Source: Cryomorphaceae bacterium
GTDB lineage: Bacteria; Bacteroidota; Bacteroidia; Flavobacteriales_D; Crocinitomicaceae
Assembly (NCBI GenBank): GCA_027485415.1
Contig: JAIXRC010000133.1
Span: 1-64,000, forward strand
Direction: 5' to 3'
DNA length: 64,000 nt
Shown: piece after piece, positions 30,783-40,687 of the stretch
How positions within the stretch are numbered: the first letter of the stretch is position 1
Layout of the letters: each line of letters starts with the position of its first letter
The notes under the pieces: generated by a model
The model's database searches: none
Seen by the model: only the letters and a program-made list of their open reading frames with translations
What the model was told of the DNA's origin: nothing
Position numbers and translations under genes: made by a program

Positions 30783-32627
30783 CTACTCCACCGTCACCGA
30801 TTTCGCTAAATTTCTCGGTTGGTCTACGTTGCAACCGCGCATTACAGCGATAAAATAAGAAAGCAATTGCAATGGAACAGTCGCTAATAGAGGAACCAAA
30901 ACCTCATCGGCCGCTGGGATTTCAATCACATGGTCCGCCATGGCCTTTACATGGGTGTCACCCTCGGTCACAATAGCAATGATTTTTCCTTTCCTGGCCT
31001 TCACTTCTTGAATGTTAGAAACCACCTTTTCATAGGAATTTCCTTGCGTAGCGATCACAAACACCGGCATGTTTTCGTCAATTAAGGCAATCGGGCCGTG
31101 CTTCATTTCAGCTGCAGGATAGCCTTCCGCGTGAATATAGGAAATCTCCTTCAGTTTAAGCGCGCCCTCTAACGCAACGGGGAACGAGGACCCTCTGCCA
31201 AGGTATAAGGCGTTAGACGCGTCCTTATAGGCTTTTGAGATAGACTCAACGTGGTCGTTCTTCGCCAGAATTTGTTTTACTTTTTCCGGAATGGCTTCAA
31301 GTTCAGATAACAGCTCATGGAAGCGGGATTGACTTATCGTTCCTTTTTTATGGGCCAATTGCAAGGCCATTAAGGTGAGAATTGTTACTTGTGCCGTAAA
31401 TGCTTTCGTAGACGCCACGCCAATTTCAGGGCCAGCATGCGTATAGTAGCCCGCATCGGTAATACGTGAAATAGAGGATCCCACGACGTTACAGATACCA
31501 AGAATGGTTGCGCCTTTACTTTTAGCAAGTTCAAGGGCCGCAAGGGTGTCTGCCGTTTCCCCTGACTGAGAAATGGCAATCACCACATCGTTTTCATGGA
31601 TAATGGGATTTCGATAACGGAATTCACTCGCGTATTCTACTTCCACATTAATTCGTGCTAAGTCTTCCAGTAAATATTCTCCCACCAATCCGGCGTGCCA
31701 AGATGTTCCACAGGCTACAATAATCAAGCGATTTGCTTGAATCATTTTCTGCTCATAGTCGCGGATTCCACCCAAGGAAATCCATCCTTTTTCTGCGTTT
31801 AAGCGCCCTCTAAAACAATCGTGTATCGAACGCGGCTGCTCGTGAATTTCTTTTAACATGAAATGCTCGTAGCCTCCCTTTTCTAGGGCTTCAAGCTCTA
31901 ATTCTAATTTTTGAATGTAGGGTGTTTTGGGTTGGTCTCCAATGTTATACAGCTTCAATCCTTCCTTGCGATCGATTACAGCAATCTCCTCGTCTTCCAT
32001 ATAGACCACATTCTTGGTGTACTCTACGATGGGGGAGGCATCGGATGCACAAAAATATTCGCCGTTTTCTCCAATCCCTACTACAAGTGGGCTGCTTTTT
32101 CTTGCCGCCACAAGTCGGTCGGGAAAATCAGGGGATATCGCCACAATTGCATAGGCCCCAACCACATGGTTCAGCGCAATTCGTAGGGCTTCGCCATACC
32201 ATACGCCTTCTACTTTGGAAATATCGTCCACCAAATGAACTAATACTTCGGTATCTGTTTCACTGCGAAAGCTATATCCTTTGTTGATTAGTTCCTTTTT
32301 TATGGCATCGTAGTTTTCAATAATCCCATTGTGAATAAGCGCAATTTTTCCGTCGGAGGAATAATGGGGATGGGCATTAATGTCGTTGGGCTCACCGTGG
32401 GTTGCCCAACGGGTATGGCCTATTCCAGCGGTTCCTTGAACGCTTTCTTGCGCAATTAACGCCTCGAGATTCGACACTTTTCCTTGTTTCTTGTAGACGC
32501 TAAGCGCGCCATTGTTTGAAATAGCGATACCCGCAGAGTCGTATCCGCGGTACTCTAAGCGTTTTAATCCTTTAATAATGATGGGATACGCCTCTTTATG
32601 ACCAATGTATGCAACAATTCCGCACAT
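30783..32627 (-). CDS. glmS: Glutamine--fructose-6-phosphate aminotransferase (isomerizing)
   Basis: MCGIVAYIGHKEAYPIIIKGLKRLEYRGYDSAGI; SIS domains; C-terminal DQPRNLAKSVTVE. Confidence 0.97.
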   Translation of the reverse strand: MCGIVAYIGHKEAYPIIIKGLKRLEYRGYDSAGIAISNNGALSVYKKQGKVSNLEALIAQESVQGTAGIGHTRWATHGEPNDINAHPHYSSDGKIALIHNGIIENYDAIKKELINKGYSFRSETDTEVLVHLVDDISKVEGVWYGEALRIALNHVVGAYAIVAISPDFPDRLVAARKSSPLVVGIGENGEYFCASDASPIVEYTKNVVYMEDEEIAVIDRKEGLKLYNIGDQPKTPYIQKLELELEALEKGGYEHFMLKEIHEQPRSIHDCFRGRLNAEKGWISLGGIRDYEQKMIQANRLIIVACGTSWHAGLVGEYLLEDLARINVEVEYASEFRYRNPIIHENDVVIAISQSGETADTLAALELAKSKGATILGICNVVGSSISRITDAGYYTHAGPEIGVASTKAFTAQVTILTLMALQLAHKKGTISQSRFHELLSELEAIPEKVKQILAKNDHVESISKAYKDASNALYLGRGSSFPVALEGALKLKEISYIHAEGYPAAEMKHGPIALIDENMPVFVIATQGNSYEKVVSNIQEVKARKGKIIAIVTEGDTHVKAMADHVIEIPAADEVLVPLLATVPLQLLSYFIAVMRGCNVDQPRNLAKSVTVE

Positions 32628-32629
32628 AA

Positions 32630-33904
32630 CTAAAAATTCGTGTAGGTAATAATGATTTTAGGACGCATCTTGTTAAGGGTGTTTTGTCCATTAAAGATAA
32701 TCCGTTCTGCGGAATTAACGAAGAATCGAGGAGAAACTATTAATCCGGTGTTTTCAATATCTTGGTTGATGACGGCTTGAACGTATTGTTTCACGTCGGC
32801 CGTAAATTCTTTTTTTGATTCAGAGTAAGCCCCAGTTACCCCCGTGTTGATGTATCCTTGCGAGGCAGCTGATTTTTTGGTGGCAAAGCTAACCAATGCC
32901 CCAGGCTTGTATTTGTTTCCGATGGCATATTGAATAGGAAGATGGATTTCCGCCCGATGGATTAATTGATTTTTGGTGAATTTTTCTAAGCCAGGAATCA
33001 CAATCTTCGAACGAACACCAAAAGCCTGAGCATAAAACTCTTTCATTCCCACGGAAGGGTTGTTGTTCACCGTTTCAACGGGAGTATTGTTGCGGTTGAT
33101 GTCAACATGGGAGAAATCTGCACATATGGAATTCATTAGAAAATCATAGGTTTTTGACGTTCCTGCTTGACGGTAATAAATGGTAAGTTTTGTGCCGGGG
33201 TCGTTGAGGTTGAAGTAAAACACCCCCCCCTGACCATTGGACACCGAAGGATTGTTGACTCGGACATAAAGTCCTTTGAAATAATTTTGAAACGCGTCAT
33301 TGGAGGCAAAAGCCCCGCTTCCATTGCTGGCTGCCGCAATGAATTGTTTGGCGAGCAGGGTGTCTAAATAAATCCTGAGCTGTGCCTGAACGCTGTCTTG
33401 TCCAATGAGGTTATAATTCAACGGGTCTGGTGTAATAAGGCTTCGATTGGGGTCGACCAAGGATGTTGAGGAGTGGGCAATATGGCTGAATGAATAGTAA
33501 GTTGAGTCATTGTACATGGGGGCGCTCACTTCGAACACTTCAAAAGTTTGAGCCGATAAATCACCGTAATATCCTGCGTATTCCAAACCTAAGACCATCG
33601 AATCCACCACAATTTCATTGATGTTGCCAAAATCGGGGTTAGTTCCTGTAATCCGAAGCTGAGTGTAAAATGATGCATTAAAATCTCCGAACACCGGGTC
33701 TTTGTATTGGCCCAGAACAACGTTGGAAACGTTGTCGGTTATCACGGAGTCTTCAATAAGGACCGATGAAGCAAGGTAAAAGGTATCGGTGGTAATTCCG
33801 TTTAAATATTGGTTGGAATTCAATAAGTCTTTACCCAGGGTGTTTTCCTTTTTGCGGCAAGCAACCACAGCAATAAGAATGGAAAGAAAAACCAACCAAC
33901 GCAT
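32630..33904 (-). CDS. DUF4270-family lipoprotein
   Basis: Lipobox-like SILIAVVACRKK; DTFYLASSVLIEDSVITDNVSNVVLGQYKDPVFGDFNASFYTQLR; next to glmS as in many Bacteroidota. Confidence 0.8.
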   Translation of the reverse strand: MRWLVFLSILIAVVACRKKENTLGKDLLNSNQYLNGITTDTFYLASSVLIEDSVITDNVSNVVLGQYKDPVFGDFNASFYTQLRITGTNPDFGNINEIVVDSMVLGLEYAGYYGDLSAQTFEVFEVSAPMYNDSTYYSFSHIAHSSTSLVDPNRSLITPDPLNYNLIGQDSVQAQLRIYLDTLLAKQFIAAASNGSGAFASNDAFQNYFKGLYVRVNNPSVSNGQGGVFYFNLNDPGTKLTIYYRQAGTSKTYDFLMNSICADFSHVDINRNNTPVETVNNNPSVGMKEFYAQAFGVRSKIVIPGLEKFTKNQLIHRAEIHLPIQYAIGNKYKPGALVSFATKKSAASQGYINTGVTGAYSESKKEFTADVKQYVQAVINQDIENTGLIVSPRFFVNSAERIIFNGQNTLNKMRPKIIITYTNF

Positions 33905-33913
33905 ATTAACGCT

Positions 33914-34738
33914 TTATTTTACTGCGACCTTAGCATCGATGATACCATCAAAAAAAGAGGAGAAAGCCTTCGCTTGATGTTCTTCCTCTACATACTCCAG
34001 TTTGGGTAGATTCAAATCATCGTAAATGGTTTTGAGGGACTGATTAACCAAAGGCTCAGCCAAAGTCAATCCGTCACAATGCGACAAAACCACACGGGTA
34101 AAAGCCTCAAAAGTGGGGGTTTTCAGGGAGTCAAGAACCGATTTTGGAAAACCGTCAAATGCTAATTTTTGCGCCAATCGAACGTCCAATGTTTCTGAGA
34201 ATGAGTCGTTGTATAAGTGGTATACGACTTTGGTTTCTTTGAAATGCGGGTCTTTCTTGTAATAGTGTTTGATGTAAAGAGCCATCATGCCGGTGAACCA
34301 TCCATGGCAATGAATAATATCCGGTTGCCACCCCAGTTTTTTGAGCGTCTCAAGCACACCTCTAACAAAAAACATGGAACGCTCGTCGTTGTCGGCACAA
34401 AGGCCTCCATCTTCATTTACCAAGCCTTCTTTCCTTCGAAAGAAGTCGTCGTTGTCAATGAAATACACCTGCATTTTTGCGGCGGCTACAGAAGCCACTT
34501 TAATGATCAATGGGTGGTCTTGGTCGTCGATTGAAATGTTGAGGCCTGACAAGCGAATTACTTCGTGCAATTGATGCCTGCGTTCGTTGATTAGTCCGTA
34601 TCTAGGCGTGAAAACGCGAATTTCTTTTCCTTCCTCTTGCGTTGATTGAGCGATTCGAAGGCTGTGGTTCGCAATATTGGATTTGGTTAGAAAAGGAGAA
34701 ATCTCTTGAGAAACAAATAATACACGTTTTTTTTCCAT
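33914..34738 (-). CDS. Glycogen/starch synthase N-terminal-domain (GT5) protein, single-domain
   Basis: MEKKRVLFVSQEISPFLTKSNIANHSLRIAQSTQEEGKEIRVFTPRYG...DIIHCHGWFTGMMALYIKHYYKKDPHFKETKVVYHLYND; only about 274 aa. Confidence 0.75.
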   Translation of the reverse strand: MEKKRVLFVSQEISPFLTKSNIANHSLRIAQSTQEEGKEIRVFTPRYGLINERRHQLHEVIRLSGLNISIDDQDHPLIIKVASVAAAKMQVYFIDNDDFFRRKEGLVNEDGGLCADNDERSMFFVRGVLETLKKLGWQPDIIHCHGWFTGMMALYIKHYYKKDPHFKETKVVYHLYNDSFSETLDVRLAQKLAFDGFPKSVLDSLKTPTFEAFTRVVLSHCDGLTLAEPLVNQSLKTIYDDLNLPKLEYVEEEHQAKAFSSFFDGIIDAKVAVK

Positions 34739-34805
34739 AGATTTCAATTTCAAATAAATAGGGGTGCAAAGGTAGGGAAAACCTATGAAAGTTCCTAAAA
34801 ACACA

Positions 34806-34813
34806 TAGCTTTG
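34806..34813 (+). promoter_or_regulatory. -7 element TAGCTTTG upstream of panC
   Basis: Matches TAnnTTTG, 17 nt before the ATG. Confidence 0.5.
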
Positions 34814-34830
34814 CCAGGACAAGCCATAGA

Positions 34831-35676
34831 ATGACTCAACAAATAACAGCGGTTTCTGCCTTAGCATCCTTCCTTCATAAAGCAAAGTCCCGGGGTCAAA
34901 CGGTTGGTTTCGTGCCCACCATGGGGGCCTTGCATGAAGGACACCTTGCAATTGTCCGAAAGGCGCGTCAAGAAAACAACCTCACGGTTGTGAGCATTTA
35001 TGTGAACGAGCGCCAGTTCAATAATTCCGAAGATTTTTTAAAATACCCCCGTCATGAAGAAAGCGACCTTTCTCTCTTGCAGGGGGAGGGGGTAGATATC
35101 GTTTATTTTCCTCAAACAGCGGAACTTTTCACGCAGGAGAATTTACCGATTAATTTTTCTTTGAACGGATTGGATGTGCTTCTTGAAGGGGCCTCGCGGC
35201 CAGGCCACTTTAAGGGGGTGGTTGAGGTGGTACACGCGCTCTTTATGCATGTACAGCCCACGAAAGCCTACTTTGGATTGAAGGATTTTCAGCAGGTGGC
35301 CGTCCTTCGCAAAATGGTCAAGGAGCTGCAATTACCGGTGGAATTAGTGGCGGTTCCTACGGTAAGGGCAGAAAACGGCTTGGCCTTAAGCAGCCGTAAC
35401 CAAAGGCTCAGCGAAGAGCAACGGCAGGAGGCACTTATCCTGTTTAAGACCTTATGCTTTTTGAAAGAACACTATCAGAAAACACCCCACAATGAGTTGC
35501 TAGCTCAAGCCAAAGCGAATATCCACTCAAGCTCTTTAAAACTGGATTATCTGGAAATCGTAGACCCCGAAACCTTAATTTCATTGAACGAGCATCATCC
35601 TCAGGCTTTAGCTTGTGTTGCTGCCTTTTGCGGGGAGGTGCGTTTAATTGACAATATGCTTTTGATTGCCCAGTGA
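34831..35676 (+). CDS. panC: Pantothenate synthetase
   Basis: VGFVPTMGALHEGHLAIVRKAR...YFGLKDFQQVAVLRKMV...ALSSRNQRLS. Confidence 0.96.
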   Translation: MTQQITAVSALASFLHKAKSRGQTVGFVPTMGALHEGHLAIVRKARQENNLTVVSIYVNERQFNNSEDFLKYPRHEESDLSLLQGEGVDIVYFPQTAELFTQENLPINFSLNGLDVLLEGASRPGHFKGVVEVVHALFMHVQPTKAYFGLKDFQQVAVLRKMVKELQLPVELVAVPTVRAENGLALSSRNQRLSEEQRQEALILFKTLCFLKEHYQKTPHNELLAQAKANIHSSSLKLDYLEIVDPETLISLNEHHPQALACVAAFCGEVRLIDNMLLIAQ

Positions 35677-35691
35677 ATTAAATTACTTTTG
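35661..35691 (+). promoter_or_regulatory. Full Bacteroidota promoter TTTG-N19-TACTTTTG upstream of panD
   Basis: TTTG at 35661-35664 and TACTTTTG at 35684-35691 separated by exactly 19 nt. Confidence 0.65.
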
Positions 35692-35713
35692 CCCTCTATA
35701 AACGCAAGGGGAA

Positions 35714-36067
35714 ATGCAAATCCAAGTATTAAAATCTAAAATTCACCGTGTTACGGTGACCCAAGCCGACTTAAACTACATAGGAAGCATCACTATCGAT
35801 GAACGACTGATGAACGCAGCAAATATTTTGGAAGGAGAAAAGGTGCAAGTGGTGAATGTGAACAACGGCGAACGTTTGGAAACGTATGTAATTAAGGGAG
35901 AAAAAGACTCCGGAACGATATGTTTGAACGGTCCTGCTGCTCGCAAAGCGGCCGTAGGCGATATTGTTATTATCATCAGTTACGCCACCATGGATTTTGA
36001 AGCGGCGAAAACCTTCAAGCCTTTGTTAGTTTTCCCCAAAGAGTCCACCAACTTATTGATGCCGTGA
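35714..36067 (+). CDS. panD: Aspartate 1-decarboxylase
   Basis: [35 protein letters not shown] processing site. Confidence 0.96.
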   Translation: MQIQVLKSKIHRVTVTQADLNYIGSITIDERLMNAANILEGEKVQVVNVNNGERLETYVIKGEKDSGTICLNGPAARKAAVGDIVIIISYATMDFEAAKTFKPLLVFPKESTNLLMP

Positions 36068-36573
36068 AACGTTTAGAATACGTACAGTCTAAAATTATTT
36101 CCATTGCTCAGGCCGCTCAAATGGCAGAAATCTACCGTTTAAGCCAACAAAAAGTGGTGTTTACCAACGGGTGTTTTGATTTGTTGCATTTAGGCCATAT
36201 AACCTATTTAGCTCAAGCAGCAGGTTTGGGAAATAAATTGTTCGTAGCGGTCAACGACGATTCGTCTGTTCGTAGCCTCGCTAAAGGGGCAAATCGACCG
36301 ATTAACCCTGAATTCGCTCGGGCAATGGTGTTGGCTTCTTTAGGATTTGTGAATCACGTGCTGGTGTTTTCGGAGCCCACCCCTCTCAAGGCGATTGAGG
36401 CGATTAAACCAGATTTCATCGTTAAAGGCGCAGATTACGACGCTTCTGTGAATGATGAGTCCGACAAACGGTATATTGTTGGTAAAAACGAGGCGGTGGC
36501 TTGGGGGGGAATTACGCAAACCATTGCAATGGTGGAAGGATATTCAACGACTCTATTGCTTTCGAAGGGCTAG
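36064..36573 (+). CDS. rfaE2: D-glycero-beta-D-manno-heptose 1-phosphate adenylyltransferase
   Basis: [53 protein letters not shown] start. Confidence 0.92.
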   Translation: MKRLEYVQSKIISIAQAAQMAEIYRLSQQKVVFTNGCFDLLHLGHITYLAQAAGLGNKLFVAVNDDSSVRSLAKGANRPINPEFARAMVLASLGFVNHVLVFSEPTPLKAIEAIKPDFIVKGADYDASVNDESDKRYIVGKNEAVAWGGITQTIAMVEGYSTTLLLSKG

Positions 36574-37245
36574 ACGTTCACGTTGAAATTCGAAAAGCAG
36601 AACAAAGCCAAGTAGTAAATCAAAATTGTAAAACAGGTCTTCTACCGGTATCGTGATCATACGCCAGCCTGAGAATTCTTGTTCGTTGTACCATACCACG
36701 GGATTTTCCGTAGCTGCTCCTGTGAGCAGGCCATTCACCACCAAAAATGGAATCAAACAGATGAGGTAGGTCACCACAAATTGACTTAACCAGTTGGGGG
36801 AAAGAAGCACCAAGGCGAATGTAAACAACAAGGAAGAGGTTACGGCGGTGTAGGGATACAATCCCATGGGGGTTTTAATCAATAAGATTAGTCCCAATAG
36901 ACCGAAAAGCAAGAAAAATATCCGATTGAAGAGGGGGTTATTTGTTGGGCTAAAATAAGCACCAACGACCTCGTAAATAAAAATGCAATTGTAGGGAACA
37001 ACAACGAAGAATAACACTTCTTCCAGGGGCAGCTTACCAAGATAACTTCCAGAAACATACTCTGGATTAAACCCCCAAACCCCTTTGATGGTAAACCATT
37101 GGTCCCACACTAAAAACAATCCAGAAACGAGGATAAAGGGGATAATTAATCGGGGAATGTTCTTATAGTAGGCTACCTTTTTATCAAAGCTGAGGCATAG
37201 GGGACCCAAAAAAGAAAAAAGGAGGATGTACCCGTAATAACTCAT
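36553..37245 (-). CDS. Lycopene cyclase-domain (CrtYcd-like) membrane protein
   Basis: MSYYGYILLFSFLGPLCLSFDKK...FTIKGVWGFNPEYVSGSYLGKLPLEEVLFFVVVPYNCIFIYE; PxE(E)xxF-type motifs. Confidence 0.88.
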   Translation of the reverse strand: MSYYGYILLFSFLGPLCLSFDKKVAYYKNIPRLIIPFILVSGLFLVWDQWFTIKGVWGFNPEYVSGSYLGKLPLEEVLFFVVVPYNCIFIYEVVGAYFSPTNNPLFNRIFFLLFGLLGLILLIKTPMGLYPYTAVTSSLLFTFALVLLSPNWLSQFVVTYLICLIPFLVVNGLLTGAATENPVVWYNEQEFSGWRMITIPVEDLFYNFDLLLGFVLLFEFQRERLALRKQ

Positions 37246-37721
37246 GCTTTGGTTTTTTGCGCTAACCAAGCCCTTTTCGCTTCGCGGTAAAAACGCGGCG
37301 GAACGAGCAGCATGCCAAAACAAGCCCCCTCTTCTTTATCCTGGTTTTTATGATGCACCTTGTGCGCTTTGGGAATGGCATAGAAATAGGGGTGGTCTAC
37401 ATCGCGTAAAAATTTATACCGGCGATGAATGTAAACGTCGTGGATCAGGAAATAGGCAATACCGTACAAGGCAATACCGAATCCCATCCATACGGTAGGG
37501 TAAAAATCATACATCATTCCCAGCATGATTCCTAACCAAGAAGGGACGGCATAAATCAGAAAAAAAATGTCGTTTTTTTCAAAAAAACCAGCCTCCACTT
37601 GATGGTGGTCACGGTGGAAATACCACATAAAACCGTGCATAACAAATTTATGGGTAAACCATGCCATGAATTCCATCCCGAAGAATGTTGCAATTAAAAG
37701 TAAAGGACCCCACCAAGCCAT
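37242..37721 (-). CDS. crtZ: Beta-carotene hydroxylase
   Basis: His-rich HKFVMHGFMWYFHRDHHQ...HDVYIHRRYKF...KAHKVHHKN. Confidence 0.93.
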   Translation of the reverse strand: MAWWGPLLLIATFFGMEFMAWFTHKFVMHGFMWYFHRDHHQVEAGFFEKNDIFFLIYAVPSWLGIMLGMMYDFYPTVWMGFGIALYGIAYFLIHDVYIHRRYKFLRDVDHPYFYAIPKAHKVHHKNQDKEEGACFGMLLVPPRFYREAKRAWLAQKTKA

Positions 37722-37722
37722 A

Positions 37723-38340
37723 TTAGAAAAAGAATTGAATTACAAAAAACAAAACAAGTAAAAGTAACAAAGTCCACGAAGTATTGTTTGGTTTAGCTTT
37801 GGAAATTCCAACGTTGATTCCCTGTGCCAATAATGCTACAAGAAACCAACAAACATAATTGTAAAGAGGTATTTTTCCGTCCTTCCAGTACCAATAACCG
37901 TTTTCCACAGCAACGGGCTCCATAACATAGTCGAGGCCGGTCATTAGTAAGGACGCAACCACGACGATCGCCCAACGGTTCTTGAGCATTGATGCCGCTG
38001 CTGCTCCAGTTGCCAAGGTTAGCATGGCCCAGTTTATACCGATGATCAAGGGTACCCCAGCAAGTTTTGGCCCTAAATTCGAACCGTAATGGTAGACCCC
38101 AAACAACCACCCTTTTTGAACACCAACCCATTCTGCGGTAAACCCGAGGAGAAAGACCAAAATGGCAACCCATACCACAGGGCTTTTCCATCGGTAGGAG
38201 TTCATTAAAATTAAAAACGACAACAATAAGGTATAGGGGCTCAATGGAAGCACCACATTCCGCAAGTCGTTGACCATCAGCGAGACGATTCCTACCCCAT
38301 AGAGGATCAGCAATAGAAAAATGCCCGTTCGTTCCCTCAT
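37723..38340 (-). CDS. Carotenoid biosynthesis protein (CruF/DUF422-like)
   Basis: Polytopic; GFTAEWVGVQKGWLFGVYHYGSNLGPKLAGVPLIIGINWAML...LDYVMEPVAVENGYWYW. Confidence 0.85.
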   Translation of the reverse strand: MRERTGIFLLLILYGVGIVSLMVNDLRNVVLPLSPYTLLLSFLILMNSYRWKSPVVWVAILVFLLGFTAEWVGVQKGWLFGVYHYGSNLGPKLAGVPLIIGINWAMLTLATGAAAASMLKNRWAIVVVASLLMTGLDYVMEPVAVENGYWYWKDGKIPLYNYVCWFLVALLAQGINVGISKAKPNNTSWTLLLLLVLFFVIQFFF

Positions 38341-39356
38341 GTTATTATTCTGCCTTTAATCGCGTTATCAATGCTCTGTTCCAGGGTATAAAAGGAATTG
38401 GGAAGTAAGCTTTTTAATTTCATTGGGTTATAAACCCTTGTGGAATAAGCCGCACGCGTCGATTCAATGGTCATGCCTTTTCGTTTACCGCGTAGCAATG
38501 ACCAAGTTTCCAAGGCGTAGGAAAGCGGCAGGGCGATCCAGTAAGGAGCATATATTTTTGGGTCTCGTTTGCCCATTTTTTGACAGATTAAAGTAAACAA
38601 CGTTTTGAAATCCTGATTGCTTCCGGTACAAAGGAACTTTTCAGCACAGTATGGGTTTTGCATTAAAAACACCATGGAAGCAGCAACATCCCGCGCATCT
38701 ACGATAGCGTTAGCACCGCTGGAATAAAATGGCATACCTTTTTGAGCAACTCTGAACAGCTCCATGGAGCCTTCCTCCCATTTTCCAGCACCGATCACGG
38801 TACAAGGATTGATTATTACGGCATTCAAACCTTCCTCAATGCCTCTCCAAACCTCTTTTTCTGCCCCAAATTTAGAGACCGAATAACCGCTATTTTTATC
38901 GGTGGCTTTCCACGAACAGTTTTCATCGATCATTCCTCCAGGATTCTTTCCCAAGGCTGCGGTAGAACTCACATAACACAATTTAAGCCCGGGCACCTGA
39001 AGACAGGCATTCACCACATTGGCCGTTCCTTGCCGGTTAAATTCAATGCAGCGATAAAAATCGATGCGGTGGAAGGAAACTAGTGCAGCACAATGATATA
39101 CCTCTTTGGCTTTAGATACTACTTCTTGGATTCCGTCAATGTCAAGAATGTCCAAATCCACCCATTCAATGTTTCGGTACCATAGAGCACCGCACTCAGC
39201 ATGGTAATAGGTAAAAAGTTTTTCAACCGTGGCGTGGTTTTTTGAATTCCTTGCGGTCGCAGTTACGGGACCTTTTTGGGCGAGCAGATACAGTAAATGA
39301 CTTCCCACAAGTCCAGTTCCTCCAAGTACGACGGGCTTATTGCTGTGCTCCTGCAT
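38337..39356 (-). CDS. NAD-dependent epimerase/dehydratase (extended SDR)
   Basis: VVLGGTGLVGSHLLYLLAQKG; YSVSKFGAEKEV (YxxxK). Confidence 0.85.
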   Translation of the reverse strand: MQEHSNKPVVLGGTGLVGSHLLYLLAQKGPVTATARNSKNHATVEKLFTYYHAECGALWYRNIEWVDLDILDIDGIQEVVSKAKEVYHCAALVSFHRIDFYRCIEFNRQGTANVVNACLQVPGLKLCYVSSTAALGKNPGGMIDENCSWKATDKNSGYSVSKFGAEKEVWRGIEEGLNAVIINPCTVIGAGKWEEGSMELFRVAQKGMPFYSSGANAIVDARDVAASMVFLMQNPYCAEKFLCTGSNQDFKTLFTLICQKMGKRDPKIYAPYWIALPLSYALETWSLLRGKRKGMTIESTRAAYSTRVYNPMKLKSLLPNSFYTLEQSIDNAIKGRIIT

Positions 39357-40647
39357 AAACGTGGTCTAGTCCATGGCAAAACACCTGTGCCGCATGGGTC
39401 AGTTCCTCAACGGTATGCGCAGAAGAGACGAATCCCACCTCGTATCCACTCGGCCCCAAATAAACACCACGGTGAAGCAGGTAATCGTGTAAACGGTTAA
39501 AAGCGCTCATGTCGGGGTCTATTTCATCGGCGCGATGGATGGATTTTTTTCCGTTAAACGACAACCAAAAGATGGAGGCTAATGAAACGAGTTCAAAAGG
39601 ATACCCTTTCACCTTGGCATAGGAATTAATTCGTTCAACAAAACCTCGAGTTTTTGCCTCCATTTCCCGATAAAAATCAGGGGCCATGCACAATTCTAAC
39701 TGGGCAATTCCTGCCGCCATAGCTACAGGGTTGCCCGAAAGTGTACCTGCTTGGTATACAGGCCCGTCGGGGGAAACGCAGGCCATTATTTCGCTCGAGG
39801 CACCGTAGGCGCCTACCGGCAGGCCTCCGCCAATGATTTTTCCGTACGTTACGATATCGGGCTGAATGCCATACAGCTCTACTGCGCCGCCAAAAGCCAC
39901 TCGAAACCCGGATATTACTTCGTCGAAGATTAATAAGACCTTATGTTTCCAACATAGTGAACGCAAGCATTGCAGGAAAGAAAGGTCTTGCAGCAATAAA
40001 CCGTTGTTTGCCGGAACCGGCTCTATGATTACGGCCGCCAATTCATTGCTATAGGTGTTGAAAGTTTGTTCGAGGAGTGCTATATCGTTGAGCGGCACAA
40101 CAAGGGTTTCTTGGGCTATTGTATCTGGGACTCCCGCACTGGATGAGGTTCCCAAGGTTACCAAACCGCTTCCCGCTTTTACCAAAAGGGAATCCACGTG
40201 ACCGTGGTAACACCCTTCGAATTTTAGGATCTTTGCTTTTTGGGTATAGCCCCTGGCCAACCGTAAGGCCGACATTACTGCCTCTGTACCCGAGCTCACA
40301 AAACGCATCTTCTCCAGGTGGGGTAAGCGCGACTTGAGCAACAGAGCGAGTTCATTTTCGAGGCGGGTAGGCGCACCGAAACTTGATCCGTTTTTTAAGG
40401 AGTTAATAATTTTTTCTTCAACGTAAGGATGGGCATGACCGTGAATTAGCGGCCCCCAAGAATTGCAAAAATCCAGGAATTCGTTCCCGTCCTCGTCCCA
40501 CACACGGGAACCCTTTCCTCGAGCAAAAAATAAAGGCGTTCCCCCCACCCCTTTGAACGCTCTTACGGGAGAATTCACCCCGCCAGGAAACAGTCTTAAG
40601 GCCTCTTGGTAATGACGTGCAGACTGCGATCGGTTAAGTTGGCCCAT
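39337..40647 (-). CDS. hemL: Glutamate-1-semialdehyde 2,1-aminomutase
   Basis: FPGGVNSPVRAFKGVGGTPLFFARGKGSRVWDEDGNEFLDFCNSWGPLIHGHAHP...TYGKIIGGGLPVGAYG. Confidence 0.96.
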   Translation of the reverse strand: MGQLNRSQSARHYQEALRLFPGGVNSPVRAFKGVGGTPLFFARGKGSRVWDEDGNEFLDFCNSWGPLIHGHAHPYVEEKIINSLKNGSSFGAPTRLENELALLLKSRLPHLEKMRFVSSGTEAVMSALRLARGYTQKAKILKFEGCYHGHVDSLLVKAGSGLVTLGTSSSAGVPDTIAQETLVVPLNDIALLEQTFNTYSNELAAVIIEPVPANNGLLLQDLSFLQCLRSLCWKHKVLLIFDEVISGFRVAFGGAVELYGIQPDIVTYGKIIGGGLPVGAYGASSEIMACVSPDGPVYQAGTLSGNPVAMAAGIAQLELCMAPDFYREMEAKTRGFVERINSYAKVKGYPFELVSLASIFWLSFNGKKSIHRADEIDPDMSAFNRLHDYLLHRGVYLGPSGYEVGFVSSAHTVEELTHAAQVFCHGLDHVYAGAQQ

Positions 40648-40654
40648 TGTTCCT

Positions 40655-40662
40655 TATCTTTG
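40655..40662 (+). promoter_or_regulatory. -7 element TATCTTTG upstream of kynU
   Basis: Matches TAnnTTTG, 25 nt before the ATG. Confidence 0.45.
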
Positions 40663-40687
40663 GGGCAAAAATACGAAACAGAAGCGG

